NCBI GenBank assembly: GCA_021799945.1
Contig: JAJYZK010000070.1
Location: 1-10,879 of the forward strand
Direction: 5' to 3'
DNA length: 10,879 nt
Source of the DNA: Acidobacteriota bacterium
Lineage (GTDB): Bacteria > Acidobacteriota > Terriglobia > Terriglobales > Acidobacteriaceae
Below are positions 1-7,259 of this stretch, piece after piece. Within the stretch, counting starts at the first letter, position 1. The number at the start of each line of letters is the position of its first letter. The notes under the pieces are model-generated. The model was given only the letters and a program-made list of their open reading frames with translations. It made no database searches and was not told the origin of the DNA. The position numbers and the translations under genes were made by a program.

Positions 1-1
1 G

Positions 2-2440
2 GTGCGCAATCTTCAGGATATCGAGAACACAGTGATCCTCACCCACAGCGGCACGCCGCTCCGGATCAAGGACATCGGGGTCGTCACGCAAGGTCCGATG
101 ATCCGGCTGGGCCAGTTCGGGCGCTCGGTTCGCCGGGAAGACGGCAAGATCGAAGATGAAGACGACGTGGTCTCCGGGATCGCGGTGTTGCAGAAGGGCG
201 CCAATGCGCAGCCAACGCTGGAGGGCATTCACCGGAAGGTAGAGGAGCTCAACGACCAGATCCTGCCCAAGGGCGTGAAGCTGATTCCCTTTATCGATCG
301 CAGCGAACTGCTCCGCTTCACCACGCACACCGTCCTGCACAACCTGGGCGAAGGCGTGATTCTGGTCGTCATCATCCTGTTTCTCTTTCTCGGCAATGTC
401 CGGGGCGCGCTGATTGTCGCGCTCACGATTCCGTTTTCCCTGCTGTTCGCGGCAATTTGTCTCAACCTCAGGCACATTCCGGCCAACCTTCTTTCACTCG
501 GCGCGCTGGATTTCGGCATGGTGGTGGACGGAGCCGTGGTGATGGTGGAAAACATGGTCCGCCACCTGCATCGCGGGGGCAATCCGGCGCAGACTCCCGG
601 CGAAAAGATCCGCGAGGCGGCGCATGAGGTGCAGCGGCCGGTCTTTTACGCCATCCTCATCATTATCACCGCCTATCTGCCCATCTTTACTCTGCAGGCG
701 GTGGAGGGAAGGCTGTTCCGGCCGATGGCCTGGACCGTAGCCTTCGCCCTGCTCGGGGCGCTGACGTTTTCCGTCCTCCTGGCTCCGGTCCTCGCCAGTT
801 TTCTCTTCCGCAAGGGCGCCTCGGAGTGGCGCAATCCGGTGATGGAATATCTCACGGTGCGGTACCGGGTGGCCGTGAAATGGGCGATTCATCATCGCAG
901 CGTGACGGTGGGCGCCGGCCTGATTGGATTGTTCCTGGCCGTCTATCTGGCCTTCGGCGGGGTCATCGGCTCCGAGTTTCTGCCTCACCTGGACGAGGGC
1001 GCGCTCTGGGTGCGCGGCACGCTGGCGCAGAGCGCAGGTCCGGATGAAGGGGTCTCCGTGGCCAATCGGGCCAGGATCATCCTCTGCTCCTTTCCCGAAG
1101 CCACTCTGTGCACCAGTCAAACCGGACGGCCCGATGACGGAACGGATCATACCGGTTTCTTCAACACGGAATACTTTGTCGGCCTGAAGCCGAAGGAGCA
1201 ATGGCGGCCGGTCTTTCATCAAAACAAGGACAACCTGATTGCATCCATGAGTCTGGCCCTGCAAAAGGCGATTCCCGGCGCCATCTGGGGCTTTTCCCAG
1301 CCGATCGAAGACAACATGGAGGAGGCAGTCAGCGGAGTCAAGGGCGAGCTGGCCACCAAGGTCTACGGCGACGATCTGCATGTGCTGGAGGACAAGGCCG
1401 AGCAGATCGCCTCGATCATGAGCCACGTCAAGGGCATCACGGACCTCGGCGTCTTCCAGGTGACCGGGCAGCCGGACCTGGTGTTTTCGGTGGATCGCGC
1501 GCAGGCGGCCCGCTTTCAAATCAACGTAGCCGACGTGCAGGACGCCATTTACACCGCAGTCGGAGGCAATCCGGTTACCCAGGTGCTGCGGGGCGAACAG
1601 GTCTATAACCTCACCCTGCGCTACTTGCCCCGGTATCGCGATACGCGCGAAGCGATCAAAAACATCCGGCTGCTCTCTCCCTCCGGCGAGCGGGTGTCGC
1701 TGGCGCAGCTTTGCACCGTGAAGGAGGCCGACGAAGGCTCCGAGATCTACCGGGAAAACAATCAGCGGTATGTCGCCATCAAGTACAGTGTGCGCGGCCG
1801 GGCGCTCGGGGACGCGGTAAGAGAGGCCATCCGCAAGGTCGATGCGCAGGTGCAGCTCCCCCGCGGGTACCACATCGGATGGGAGGGGGAATACCAGAGC
1901 GAAGTGCGGGCCGAGGCGCGGATGCTGATTATCGTGCCGTTAACCGTGCTTTTAATCTTCATCATCCTGTACTCCATGTATAAGTCGTTCAAGTGGGCGA
2001 TTCTCATCCTCATCAACGTGGCGATGGCTCGCATCGGCGGACTGCTGGCTCTGCTCTTTACGGGAACCAATTTCAGCGTCTCGTCCGGCGTCGGATTTCT
2101 TGCGCTCTTCGGCGTCTCCGTACAGACGGGAGTCATCATGCTGGAGTACATCAATCAGCTTCGCGTCCGGGGCAATTCAATTGAGGAATCGGCGATCGAG
2201 GGGGCCGTGTTGCGCCTGCGTCCGATCATGATGACGATGCTGGTGGCTACCCTCGGACTGCTTCCCGCGGCCATGTCCCATGGCATCGGCTCGGACTCGC
2301 AGCGGCCTTTCGCCATCGTCATCGTCGGCGGGCTGATTGCGGATCTGGTGATGAGCATCTTCCTGCTGCCGACGCTGTATGTGTGGATTGCAAGAGACAA
2401 CGATATCCTGCCCGCCCCGGAAGGAGACTTCGCGGCCTGA
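2..2440 (+). CDS. czcA: CzcA-type heavy-metal RND efflux pump, C-terminal 812 residues (5' partial)
   Basis: This is the inner-membrane proton-driven pump of a tripartite metal efflux system; the family exports divalent or monovalent metal ions through a CusB/CzcB-type adaptor and a TolC-like channel. The sequence shows the family's membrane motif LDFGMVVDGAVVMVEN, with D170, D176 and E183 matching the proton-relay residues D402, D408 and E415 of CzcA. The constant offset of 232 means about 230 N-terminal residues lie left of the window, so the first GTG is probably not the true start. Membrane spans fill about 114-325, a porter domain 326-640, and five more spans 641-800. The porter segment TGRPDDGTDHTGFFNTEY is typical of CzcA/CnrA-like pumps. 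The methionines that bind Cu/Ag in CusA are not apparent at the corresponding places, so a non-copper substrate is more likely. No adaptor or TolC gene is visible; they may lie upstream. Confidence 0.93.
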   Translation: MRNLQDIENTVILTHSGTPLRIKDIGVVTQGPMIRLGQFGRSVRREDGKIEDEDDVVSGIAVLQKGANAQPTLEGIHRKVEELNDQILPKGVKLIPFIDRSELLRFTTHTVLHNLGEGVILVVIILFLFLGNVRGALIVALTIPFSLLFAAICLNLRHIPANLLSLGALDFGMVVDGAVVMVENMVRHLHRGGNPAQTPGEKIREAAHEVQRPVFYAILIIITAYLPIFTLQAVEGRLFRPMAWTVAFALLGALTFSVLLAPVLASFLFRKGASEWRNPVMEYLTVRYRVAVKWAIHHRSVTVGAGLIGLFLAVYLAFGGVIGSEFLPHLDEGALWVRGTLAQSAGPDEGVSVANRARIILCSFPEATLCTSQTGRPDDGTDHTGFFNTEYFVGLKPKEQWRPVFHQNKDNLIASMSLALQKAIPGAIWGFSQPIEDNMEEAVSGVKGELATKVYGDDLHVLEDKAEQIASIMSHVKGITDLGVFQVTGQPDLVFSVDRAQAARFQINVADVQDAIYTAVGGNPVTQVLRGEQVYNLTLRYLPRYRDTREAIKNIRLLSPSGERVSLAQLCTVKEADEGSEIYRENNQRYVAIKYSVRGRALGDAVREAIRKVDAQVQLPRGYHIGWEGEYQSEVRAEARMLIIVPLTVLLIFIILYSMYKSFKWAILILINVAMARIGGLLALLFTGTNFSVSSGVGFLALFGVSVQTGVIMLEYINQLRVRGNSIEESAIEGAVLRLRPIMMTMLVATLGLLPAAMSHGIGSDSQRPFAIVIVGGLIADLVMSIFLLPTLYVWIARDNDILPAPEGDFAA

Positions 2441-2593
2441 CGGGCTCCATCCAGGCTGACCGCGGCGTCATACGGTCTTCCAGTACGGCCGCCTGCGCGC
2501 CGAGTGTGGCGGCCTTCTGGGGCTGCGCTCCAGGGTAAAGACGGTGGCGCTGAGCCGCGTTAGTCCGGCGTATGCGTGATGATCTCCAGCTGA

Positions 2594-2605
2594 GGAGCAT
2601 GCTCC
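2594..2605. repeat. perfect 12-bp palindrome in the czcA-OMP gap
   Basis: GGAGCATGCTCC is a perfect palindrome 36 bases before the start of the outer-membrane protein gene, in the 201-bp gap after czcA (2441-2641) that otherwise shows no gene. It could be an operator for a dimeric regulator of the downstream gene or a short hairpin in its leader. A 12-bp palindrome can also occur by chance in GC-rich DNA. No -10/-35 promoter could be assigned with confidence around it. Confidence 0.25.
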
Positions 2606-2641
2606 ACTCCGGCACGGGAAGGGAGCTCAGGAGAAATTTGC

Positions 2642-3637
2642 ATGATCCCATGGAGCAGAGCGCGCGTGTGCATCGCCTGCATTGCAACGATCGGGATAGG
2701 ATCCATCAGAGGATGGTCGCAGAACGCAAAGCCCTGGGATCCGCTGACCAGCGGCCCTTTCTATACTGGAACGGCGGACGCCGATCCCCCCACCTCCGGC
2801 TACTATGAACCGTTCTTGTACGACACGGTGACCTCGTCGTTAGGACAATCCAGCCTTTACATGCCGCAGAGGGTGAGTTACGGCATTGTGAAAAACCTTG
2901 AAATCGACTTCTATATTCCAGTCGACTACAACAGCGTTGGACCGCCAACCACAACCAATGGACGCACCGTTGCCGCGGCGGGCTTGGGCAACTTGCACTT
3001 CGAATTCAAGCGGCAGTTCATGAAAGACGGAAACAACCAACGCTTTTGGGCAAAGCCTTCGTTGGCCCTGACCTATATCCAGTACATTCCAACAGGAAAA
3101 TATCGTGGCCTGAACCCGCAGCTCTACGGGGCAGACCAGAGAGGTAACGGGACTTATAATGAGGGGTTGAACCTGTTGGCCCGAAAACGATTCAGGCCTT
3201 TTGAGGTGTATTTTCAGTTTGGCGATATCGTGGAGAACCCCAATCACGTGGGCGCCGGGTACACCTACGACAACGGATTCACAACGGTCCCGGCCGGCAA
3301 TGCTTTGCGCGTCGTGAATGGAAATCTTCTCTATTATGCGGGCGCATTCGAACACGTGCTGAACAACAAATATGGCCTAGGGTATCTGGTGGAATATAAC
3401 GGCCAGTCCCAGAGCAAGACCAATCTGCTTTTCGGCCATGCCAATGCGCCGAGTTGGACCTATCTGGATCTATCCCCGGAAGTTGAATTCACATGGCCGA
3501 ACGACAAGAGATTTGCCATTACCTGGGGTGGCGGGGTCTCTTTACCGGCCGTAGCGTCGGGATATGCCCGTTCCATGGTGCCGATGTTCACGGTAACGTT
3601 CTACCGGAACGGAAAGTATGGATATCGCGGCGAGTGA
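2642..3637 (+). CDS. predicted outer-membrane beta-barrel protein (MetA-pathway/transporter-like)
   Basis: This is a 331-residue exported protein, likely an outer-membrane channel of unknown substrate. The start is set by AGGAG at 2629-2633, 8 bases before ATG. Residues 1-27 look like a signal peptide: basic residues R6 and R8, a hydrophobic stretch, and possible cleavage near W25-S-Q. The mature part has no hydrophobic helices. It alternates polar and aromatic residues in short strands rich in Tyr, Phe, Gly and Asn, as in beta-barrels. The segments GLGNLHFEFKRQ and YIPTGKYRG resemble the GLGD and PTGKY signatures of the MetA-pathway phenol-degradation family of putative outer-membrane transporters. 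It does not look like a TolC/CusC channel, so it is probably not the third component of the upstream pump, although it follows it in the same direction 201 bp downstream. The barrel call is fairly safe; the family assignment is moderate. Confidence 0.6.
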   Translation: MIPWSRARVCIACIATIGIGSIRGWSQNAKPWDPLTSGPFYTGTADADPPTSGYYEPFLYDTVTSSLGQSSLYMPQRVSYGIVKNLEIDFYIPVDYNSVGPPTTTNGRTVAAAGLGNLHFEFKRQFMKDGNNQRFWAKPSLALTYIQYIPTGKYRGLNPQLYGADQRGNGTYNEGLNLLARKRFRPFEVYFQFGDIVENPNHVGAGYTYDNGFTTVPAGNALRVVNGNLLYYAGAFEHVLNNKYGLGYLVEYNGQSQSKTNLLFGHANAPSWTYLDLSPEVEFTWPNDKRFAITWGGGVSLPAVASGYARSMVPMFTVTFYRNGKYGYRGE

Positions 3638-4270
3638 TTGAGCGCACGCACGTTGAGGCTCCGCCTGATCTTTGCGCCAGTTCTGCCCGATAGGCAGGAA
3701 CGGGCGATGTGGAGCGGATCCCTGAGCTGAGACAACCGAACAACGCGCTGCTCTCCCGTCCCGGCGATTTGTTCGGGAGGCTGAGTGGGGAAATCTTCGT
3801 CGTTATCGAGGCGGCAAAGGCGTGAAAGCCGAGTTCATCGATCTACAAGGGCTGCCTGAGAGGGCCAGAGCCGGATTCTTCGCCTTTCGCCCATTTCCTG
3901 TCTGACGGGCGCCTCCACGGCCGAACCGTCGGGCCAGACCTGCCAAAATTCGAGCGCCCTTCGATGCGGCCAAAGCCACCTTCGCCTTGAAGGCTGCTGT
4001 ATGATTCCGGCGGGGACATCCGCCCGGCGTTGATCCTCGTCTCCGTCATCTTGAAGGACTGCTGTGGAGCGACCCTCCCACCTCTTCCACGGTTCGCCTC
4101 TCAAAGGCCGGCTCAAACAAGAACTCGCGGTCCGCTAATAGCGTATTTCGTTTTCTGATTGGACGGCGGGTATGGTCATTGCGGAAGATGGAGTCTGCGA
4201 TGCCAGGAGCGGCGCATTGGGCATTGGGGGCTTTTACGGATCGCTCCAGTGGGCTCGGACGAGGGATGCT
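3638..4270. other. 633-bp gap without an intact gene; contains IS relic and presumed operon leader
   Basis: No frame on either strand gives a convincing complete protein here. The middle part (about 3840-4019, minus strand) is a decayed IS3-family orfA, listed separately. Small hairpins occur at 3681-3699 (TTCTGCC with GGCAGGA, one G-T pair) and 3753-3779 (CTCCCG with CGGGAG, 15-base loop). Neither is followed by a T-run, so they are not good intrinsic terminators. The promoter of the oxidase operon should lie between the relic and 4271, but I could not pick a reliable -10/-35 pair. Confidence 0.5.
3840..4019 (-). pseudogene. decayed IS3-family transposase OrfA (N-terminal part, frameshifted)
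   Basis: Reading the minus strand from 4012 to 3923 gives 30 codons beginning RRNHTAAFKAKVALAA, followed by SKG, LAGLA and RRF. This matches the helix-turn-helix N-terminus of OrfA proteins of many IS3-family elements (typically MSRRNH..AFKAKVALAA.KG..L.ELA..F). The likely original start, ATG at 4019-4017 followed by TCC, is out of frame with this block by one base. Removing one C from the CCCC run at 4015-4012 would restore M-S-R-R-N-H. Downstream of F the similarity fades: the usual VHPNQI.QWK region is only faintly suggested, and nothing recognisable remains of the rest of OrfA or OrfB. The left boundary given is approximate. It is a dead fragment, evidence of an old insertion between the outer-membrane protein gene and the oxidase operon. 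Confidence 0.62.
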
Positions 4271-4447
4271 ATGCCCGGACAGGCACACCATGCATTTTCG
4301 GTGAAACAGCGAGCCTACGTAGCGATCCTGCTCGTTCTAGGCGCCGTGATCGCTTTCCTCGCCGTCCGCACCTGGAGTCCCGCTTCCGCGTTGAGTCAGC
4401 CGGCGCCGGCCGCCAACGCCACGCCGACGGCGAGGAGCGCGCGCTGA
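4271..4447 (+). CDS. small single-span membrane protein preceding the oxidase (58 aa)
   Basis: A 58-residue protein with a short basic N-terminus (KQR near residues 13-15), one hydrophobic span (about 16-34, AYVAILLVLGAVIAFLAV) and a Pro/Ala-rich tail. This suggests N-in topology with the tail in the periplasm. The start at 4271 is chosen because GAGGGA at 4261-4266 lies just upstream; an in-frame ATG at 4172 would add a non-hydrophobic, unlikely extension. Its stop codon shares one base with the oxidase start (TGATG), so the two are probably translationally coupled and the protein is likely an accessory or assembly subunit of the oxidase. I do not recognise a family; it is too short to call CcoS or CcoH. 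Its being real rests on the ribosome site, the hydrophobic span and the overlap. Confidence 0.55.
   Translation: MPGQAHHAFSVKQRAYVAILLVLGAVIAFLAVRTWSPASALSQPAPAANATPTARSAR
4432..4437 (+). promoter_or_regulatory. ribosome binding site deciding the oxidase start
   Basis: GAGGAG lies nine bases before ATG 4447. It supports that start over the in-frame ATG at 4159, which would add 96 residues of low-complexity, non-hydrophobic sequence before the first membrane span. The site lies inside the end of the preceding small gene, consistent with translational coupling. Confidence 0.7.
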
Positions 4448-7044
4448 TGGCCGCCCCGTCCGAGCAGGTGCGCGCGCCGGTGGCAAGCGGACTCGTCAAA
4501 GCGCACACCTATGCCGCCTTTGTTGGACTTGTTTTGTCCGCGCTCTTCGGCCTCGCGGTATCCGTGAAGTTTCATGTCCCGGAGTTTTTGACAAACCATG
4601 CCGCTCTGACCTGGGGAAGGCTGCGCTACGACCATACACAAGGAATCCTGTACGCCTGGCTGGGAAACGCATTCCTCGCATTTATCTATTTTTCCGTTCC
4701 TTACCTGACACGCCGGCCGGTGACCAGCGAACGCCTCGGCTGGTGGATGTTTTTCGTCTACAACTTCGTTGCTGTGCTTGGCGGCTGGACGCTGGTGCTT
4801 TCCGGCGTGTTGCAGCCGCTGGAATGGGCTGAGTTTCCTCTGGTCATCGCCGCGATCCTCGAACTGTGTTTTGTCTTGATGATCGTTCAGTTCGCCATCC
4901 CGTTTCTCCGCTGCGGCGCATCGGACCTCTATGTCTCCGGATGGTATCTCCTGGGCGGCATCACCTTCACCACGCTTGCCTATCCTCTGGGGAATATCGT
5001 TCCTCACGAACTGCCGGGGGCCATGGGCGCTGCATTCTCAGGGCTTTGGATTCATGACGCCGTCGGCATTTTCATCACCCCGCTCGCGGTCGCAGTCGAA
5101 TACTTCGTAATTACCGCAGTGACCAGAAAGCCCATCTACAGCCACTTTTACTCGATGGTGGGCTTCTGGCTGCTATTCCTAGTTTATCCGCTGAATGGCA
5201 TCCATCATTACATCTATTCCTCGCTTCCGATGATGGCGCAGCACGTCTCCGAGGCGGCTTCGATCTATCAGGGCATCGATGTCATTCTGGTCGTTACCAA
5301 TCTTCTGCTGTCGATCGGCCTTGTGGCTGAACTCTTCGTTCTGGGCGATGTGCCGCTCCGATTCGTATGGACCAGCATCGTCCTGTACCTGGTTGTGAGC
5401 ATTCAGGGATCCGTTCAAGCGGTAATGAGCTTCAACAGCTTTATCCACTTCAGCGATTGGGTCATCGGCCATTCGCATCTTGCGATGATCGGTTTCGCGT
5501 CGTTCGCCGCGATGGGCGGACTTGGCCATCTATGGCAGCGTATGCCCCGTGTCCGCCATAACCGAAGGGCGATGGCCTGGTCCTACTGGCTTCTGGTCAT
5601 CGGCCTCGGCCTGATGGTGGTCGATCTGACGGGAGCGGGGCTGGTGCAGGCGACTTTGTGGCGGCGGCGCCTGCCGTGGATCGACTCGGTGCGGGCATCC
5701 CGGCCCTACTGGGCATTCCGCACGGTGGATGGCGTCGTCCTTCTTGCCGGGTTCATCGTCTTTGGGTTGAGTTTCGTCACCGGGCCACGCAATCCGGAAG
5801 GACTGCTCGGCGTGGCGGTTGACTCGAAAGCTCAGCATTTGCCCAGCCGCGAAAGATCGCAGTATTGGTTCACCACCGCGTATGCGGCCACCTTTGGCGC
5901 AGGAGTGCTCTTCTTCTTTCTCTCGTTCCTGGCTCTGGGAGTTTATCCCGCAATCCGGCTGCATCAAGCCATTCGCAGGGACACTCCGCCACATGCCGAC
6001 ATCGCGTTAACTGCGTCCGAGCAGAGGGGAGCGCATCTCTACGCGATCGATGGCTGCGCCTACTGCCATTCTCTCCAGGTCCGCTTTACGCCCGCCGACG
6101 AGTGGCGCTTCGGACCGCCGACCCAGGCATGGGAGACACAGAACGAATATCCCCAGATGTGGGGAACGCGCCGGGTTGGACCGGATCTGGCGCGAGAATC
6201 GGGGAAGCGCCCGTCCGATTGGCAACTGGTTCACTTGTATGACCCAAGGTATATTGTTCCCGACTCGGTGATGCCTTCCTATCCATGGCTTTTTCACGGG
6301 TCGCCGGACCGTCCCAACCAGGATGCAATAGATCTGGTCGCCTATCTGAACACGCTCGGCCGAGCTGAGTCCGAGATTCATCCGCCCGAGAAGAAGGTGA
6401 TCTATGTCCTGCCCGTCAATCCTTCCGCCGACGACCTGGACGAGGGGCGAGAAGTGTTTCGCGCCAACTGCTCGGGCTGCCATGGCAAAAATGCCGACGG
6501 TCATTCCATAGGCGGAAGAAGCCTTCGCCCTGTCGCTTTCAATCTGGCCGGTTTCAAGCTGTCGTATGCCCTGATATGGCGGTCGCTGGAGGCGGGCGTT
6601 CCGGGCTCCTCCATGCCATCTTGGATCTGCCTGCCAAGCGCGGAATTCCAGGCGGTGGCGGATTATGTGGCTTCGATTTCGAAGGCCGGCGCTTTGGCTG
6701 AAAGACAGCGTTATGCGCCCGACCCGGCGCTGATGCAAGCAGGGAGGCGGGTTTTTCAGACGCATTGCGTACGCTGTCACGGCGAAGATGGCCTCGGTGA
6801 CGGAGCAGACGGACTGCGGATGGTCCCCCGCGCGGCAAACTTCCACGAGATCGAGCCTTCCTATGCCGTGGCGGCGCAAGTGATTCAAAACGGAGTGCCG
6901 GGCAGCGGAATGCCGGCCTGGCCGTTGCTTACGCCGTCGGAGATTCAGGCCGTTACCTATTACATCAGGTCGCTGTATGACGGGAAGTCCGGCGAATATA
7001 CCGAGAGGCCGGCGCCTGCGATGCCTATGGAGGGAACGCAATGA
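4447..7044 (+). CDS. ccoNOP: one-chain cbb3-type cytochrome c oxidase: CcoN-CcoO fused to two CcoP-like haem c domains
   Basis: This is an 865-residue terminal oxidase that should reduce O2 to water with electrons from periplasmic cytochromes. Residues about 10-455 are CcoN with twelve spans. H63 (RYDHTQ) and H344 would bind low-spin haem b, H342 haem b3 (IGHSH), and H203, H253 and H254 CuB. Y247, six residues before the HH pair, is the crosslinking tyrosine of C-type oxidases and speaks against a nitric oxide reductase. A thirteenth span (about 480-505) opens a CcoO part with haem motif CAYCH (537-541), the GPDLAR segment and ligand M609 in MPSYPW. In place of a separate CcoP there follow two tandem cytochrome c domains, CSGCH 675-679 with M723 and CVRCH 774-778 with M822. 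CcoP's membrane anchor is absent because CcoO's span serves. It overlaps both neighbours (TGATG, ATGA). No ccoGHIS maturation genes are present, so they must be elsewhere. Confidence 0.93.
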   Translation: MAAPSEQVRAPVASGLVKAHTYAAFVGLVLSALFGLAVSVKFHVPEFLTNHAALTWGRLRYDHTQGILYAWLGNAFLAFIYFSVPYLTRRPVTSERLGWWMFFVYNFVAVLGGWTLVLSGVLQPLEWAEFPLVIAAILELCFVLMIVQFAIPFLRCGASDLYVSGWYLLGGITFTTLAYPLGNIVPHELPGAMGAAFSGLWIHDAVGIFITPLAVAVEYFVITAVTRKPIYSHFYSMVGFWLLFLVYPLNGIHHYIYSSLPMMAQHVSEAASIYQGIDVILVVTNLLLSIGLVAELFVLGDVPLRFVWTSIVLYLVVSIQGSVQAVMSFNSFIHFSDWVIGHSHLAMIGFASFAAMGGLGHLWQRMPRVRHNRRAMAWSYWLLVIGLGLMVVDLTGAGLVQATLWRRRLPWIDSVRASRPYWAFRTVDGVVLLAGFIVFGLSFVTGPRNPEGLLGVAVDSKAQHLPSRERSQYWFTTAYAATFGAGVLFFFLSFLALGVYPAIRLHQAIRRDTPPHADIALTASEQRGAHLYAIDGCAYCHSLQVRFTPADEWRFGPPTQAWETQNEYPQMWGTRRVGPDLARESGKRPSDWQLVHLYDPRYIVPDSVMPSYPWLFHGSPDRPNQDAIDLVAYLNTLGRAESEIHPPEKKVIYVLPVNPSADDLDEGREVFRANCSGCHGKNADGHSIGGRSLRPVAFNLAGFKLSYALIWRSLEAGVPGSSMPSWICLPSAEFQAVADYVASISKAGALAERQRYAPDPALMQAGRRVFQTHCVRCHGEDGLGDGADGLRMVPRAANFHEIEPSYAVAAQVIQNGVPGSGMPAWPLLTPSEIQAVTYYIRSLYDGKSGEYTERPAPAMPMEGTQ

Positions 7045-7259
7045 CGATCTACATCCTCGGCGGCGCGACAGCGATTCTGCTGGCGCTGATCCTGTGGCGC
7101 GGCCTCTCTCCGAATTTCAAGCGCAAGAGCGAGCATCCGAAGCACCAGATTCTGTCAAACCTTGGCCTCGATCCCCAACCGGATGACGGCGCCAAATCGC
7201 CAAACAGTCCGAATCAACCCTCAGCACAGAAAGGAACAGATGAAAAACCTCAGCCGTAG
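7041..7259 (+). CDS. small single-span membrane protein, CcoQ-like position (72 aa)
   Basis: A 72-residue protein with one N-terminal membrane span (about 3-20, IYILGGATAILLALILW), then a basic stretch FKRKSEHPKH and a hydrophilic Pro/Asn/Gln-rich tail. This predicts a cytoplasmic C-terminus. The start codon overlaps the oxidase stop (ATGA) and GGAGGG at 7029-7034 gives a strong ribosome site six bases upstream, so it is probably a real, coupled gene. In size, topology and place next to ccoN/O/P functions it resembles CcoQ, the small stabilising subunit of cbb3 oxidases, but sequence similarity is too weak to name it so. Its 3' end overlaps the next gene by 20 bases. Confidence 0.65.
   Translation: MTIYILGGATAILLALILWRGLSPNFKRKSEHPKHQILSNLGLDPQPDDGAKSPNSPNQPSAQKGTDEKPQP

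Noticed and set aside
494..1873. Long open minus-strand frame (459 codons) opposite the CzcA-type pump
   Set aside because: It lies entirely antisense to a gene with clear family motifs. Its protein is low-complexity, His/Arg/Gly-rich with no recognisable domain, a common effect of GC-rich codon bias.
3681..3699. Hairpin TTCTGCC/GGCAGGA after the outer-membrane protein gene as a terminator
   Set aside because: The stem is only about 7 bp with a G-T pair, and the sequence after it is GC-rich with no T-run.
3753..3779. Hairpin CTCCCG/CGGGAG as terminator or operator
   Set aside because: Six-base stem with a 15-base loop and no T-run; could be chance in GC-rich DNA.
4140..4176. Possible sigma-70 promoter for the oxidase operon around TATGGT
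   Set aside because: No convincing -35 at 16-18 bases upstream; the match is too weak to list as a feature.
4159..4446. 96-residue N-terminal extension of the oxidase from the upstream in-frame ATG
   Set aside because: The extension is not hydrophobic and not CcoN-like. It overlaps the small membrane gene, and a good GAGGAG ribosome site marks ATG 4447.
4447..5800. Nitric oxide reductase (NorB-like) instead of an oxygen reductase
   Set aside because: Y247 is present six residues before the HH pair as in C-type oxidases, and the CcoO-like segments GPDLAR and MPSYPW follow; NorB lacks this tyrosine and these partners.
6007..7041. Long open minus-strand frame (344 codons) opposite the CcoO/CcoP part
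   Set aside because: Antisense to three intact haem c domains; the product has no domain, signal or ribosome site of note.
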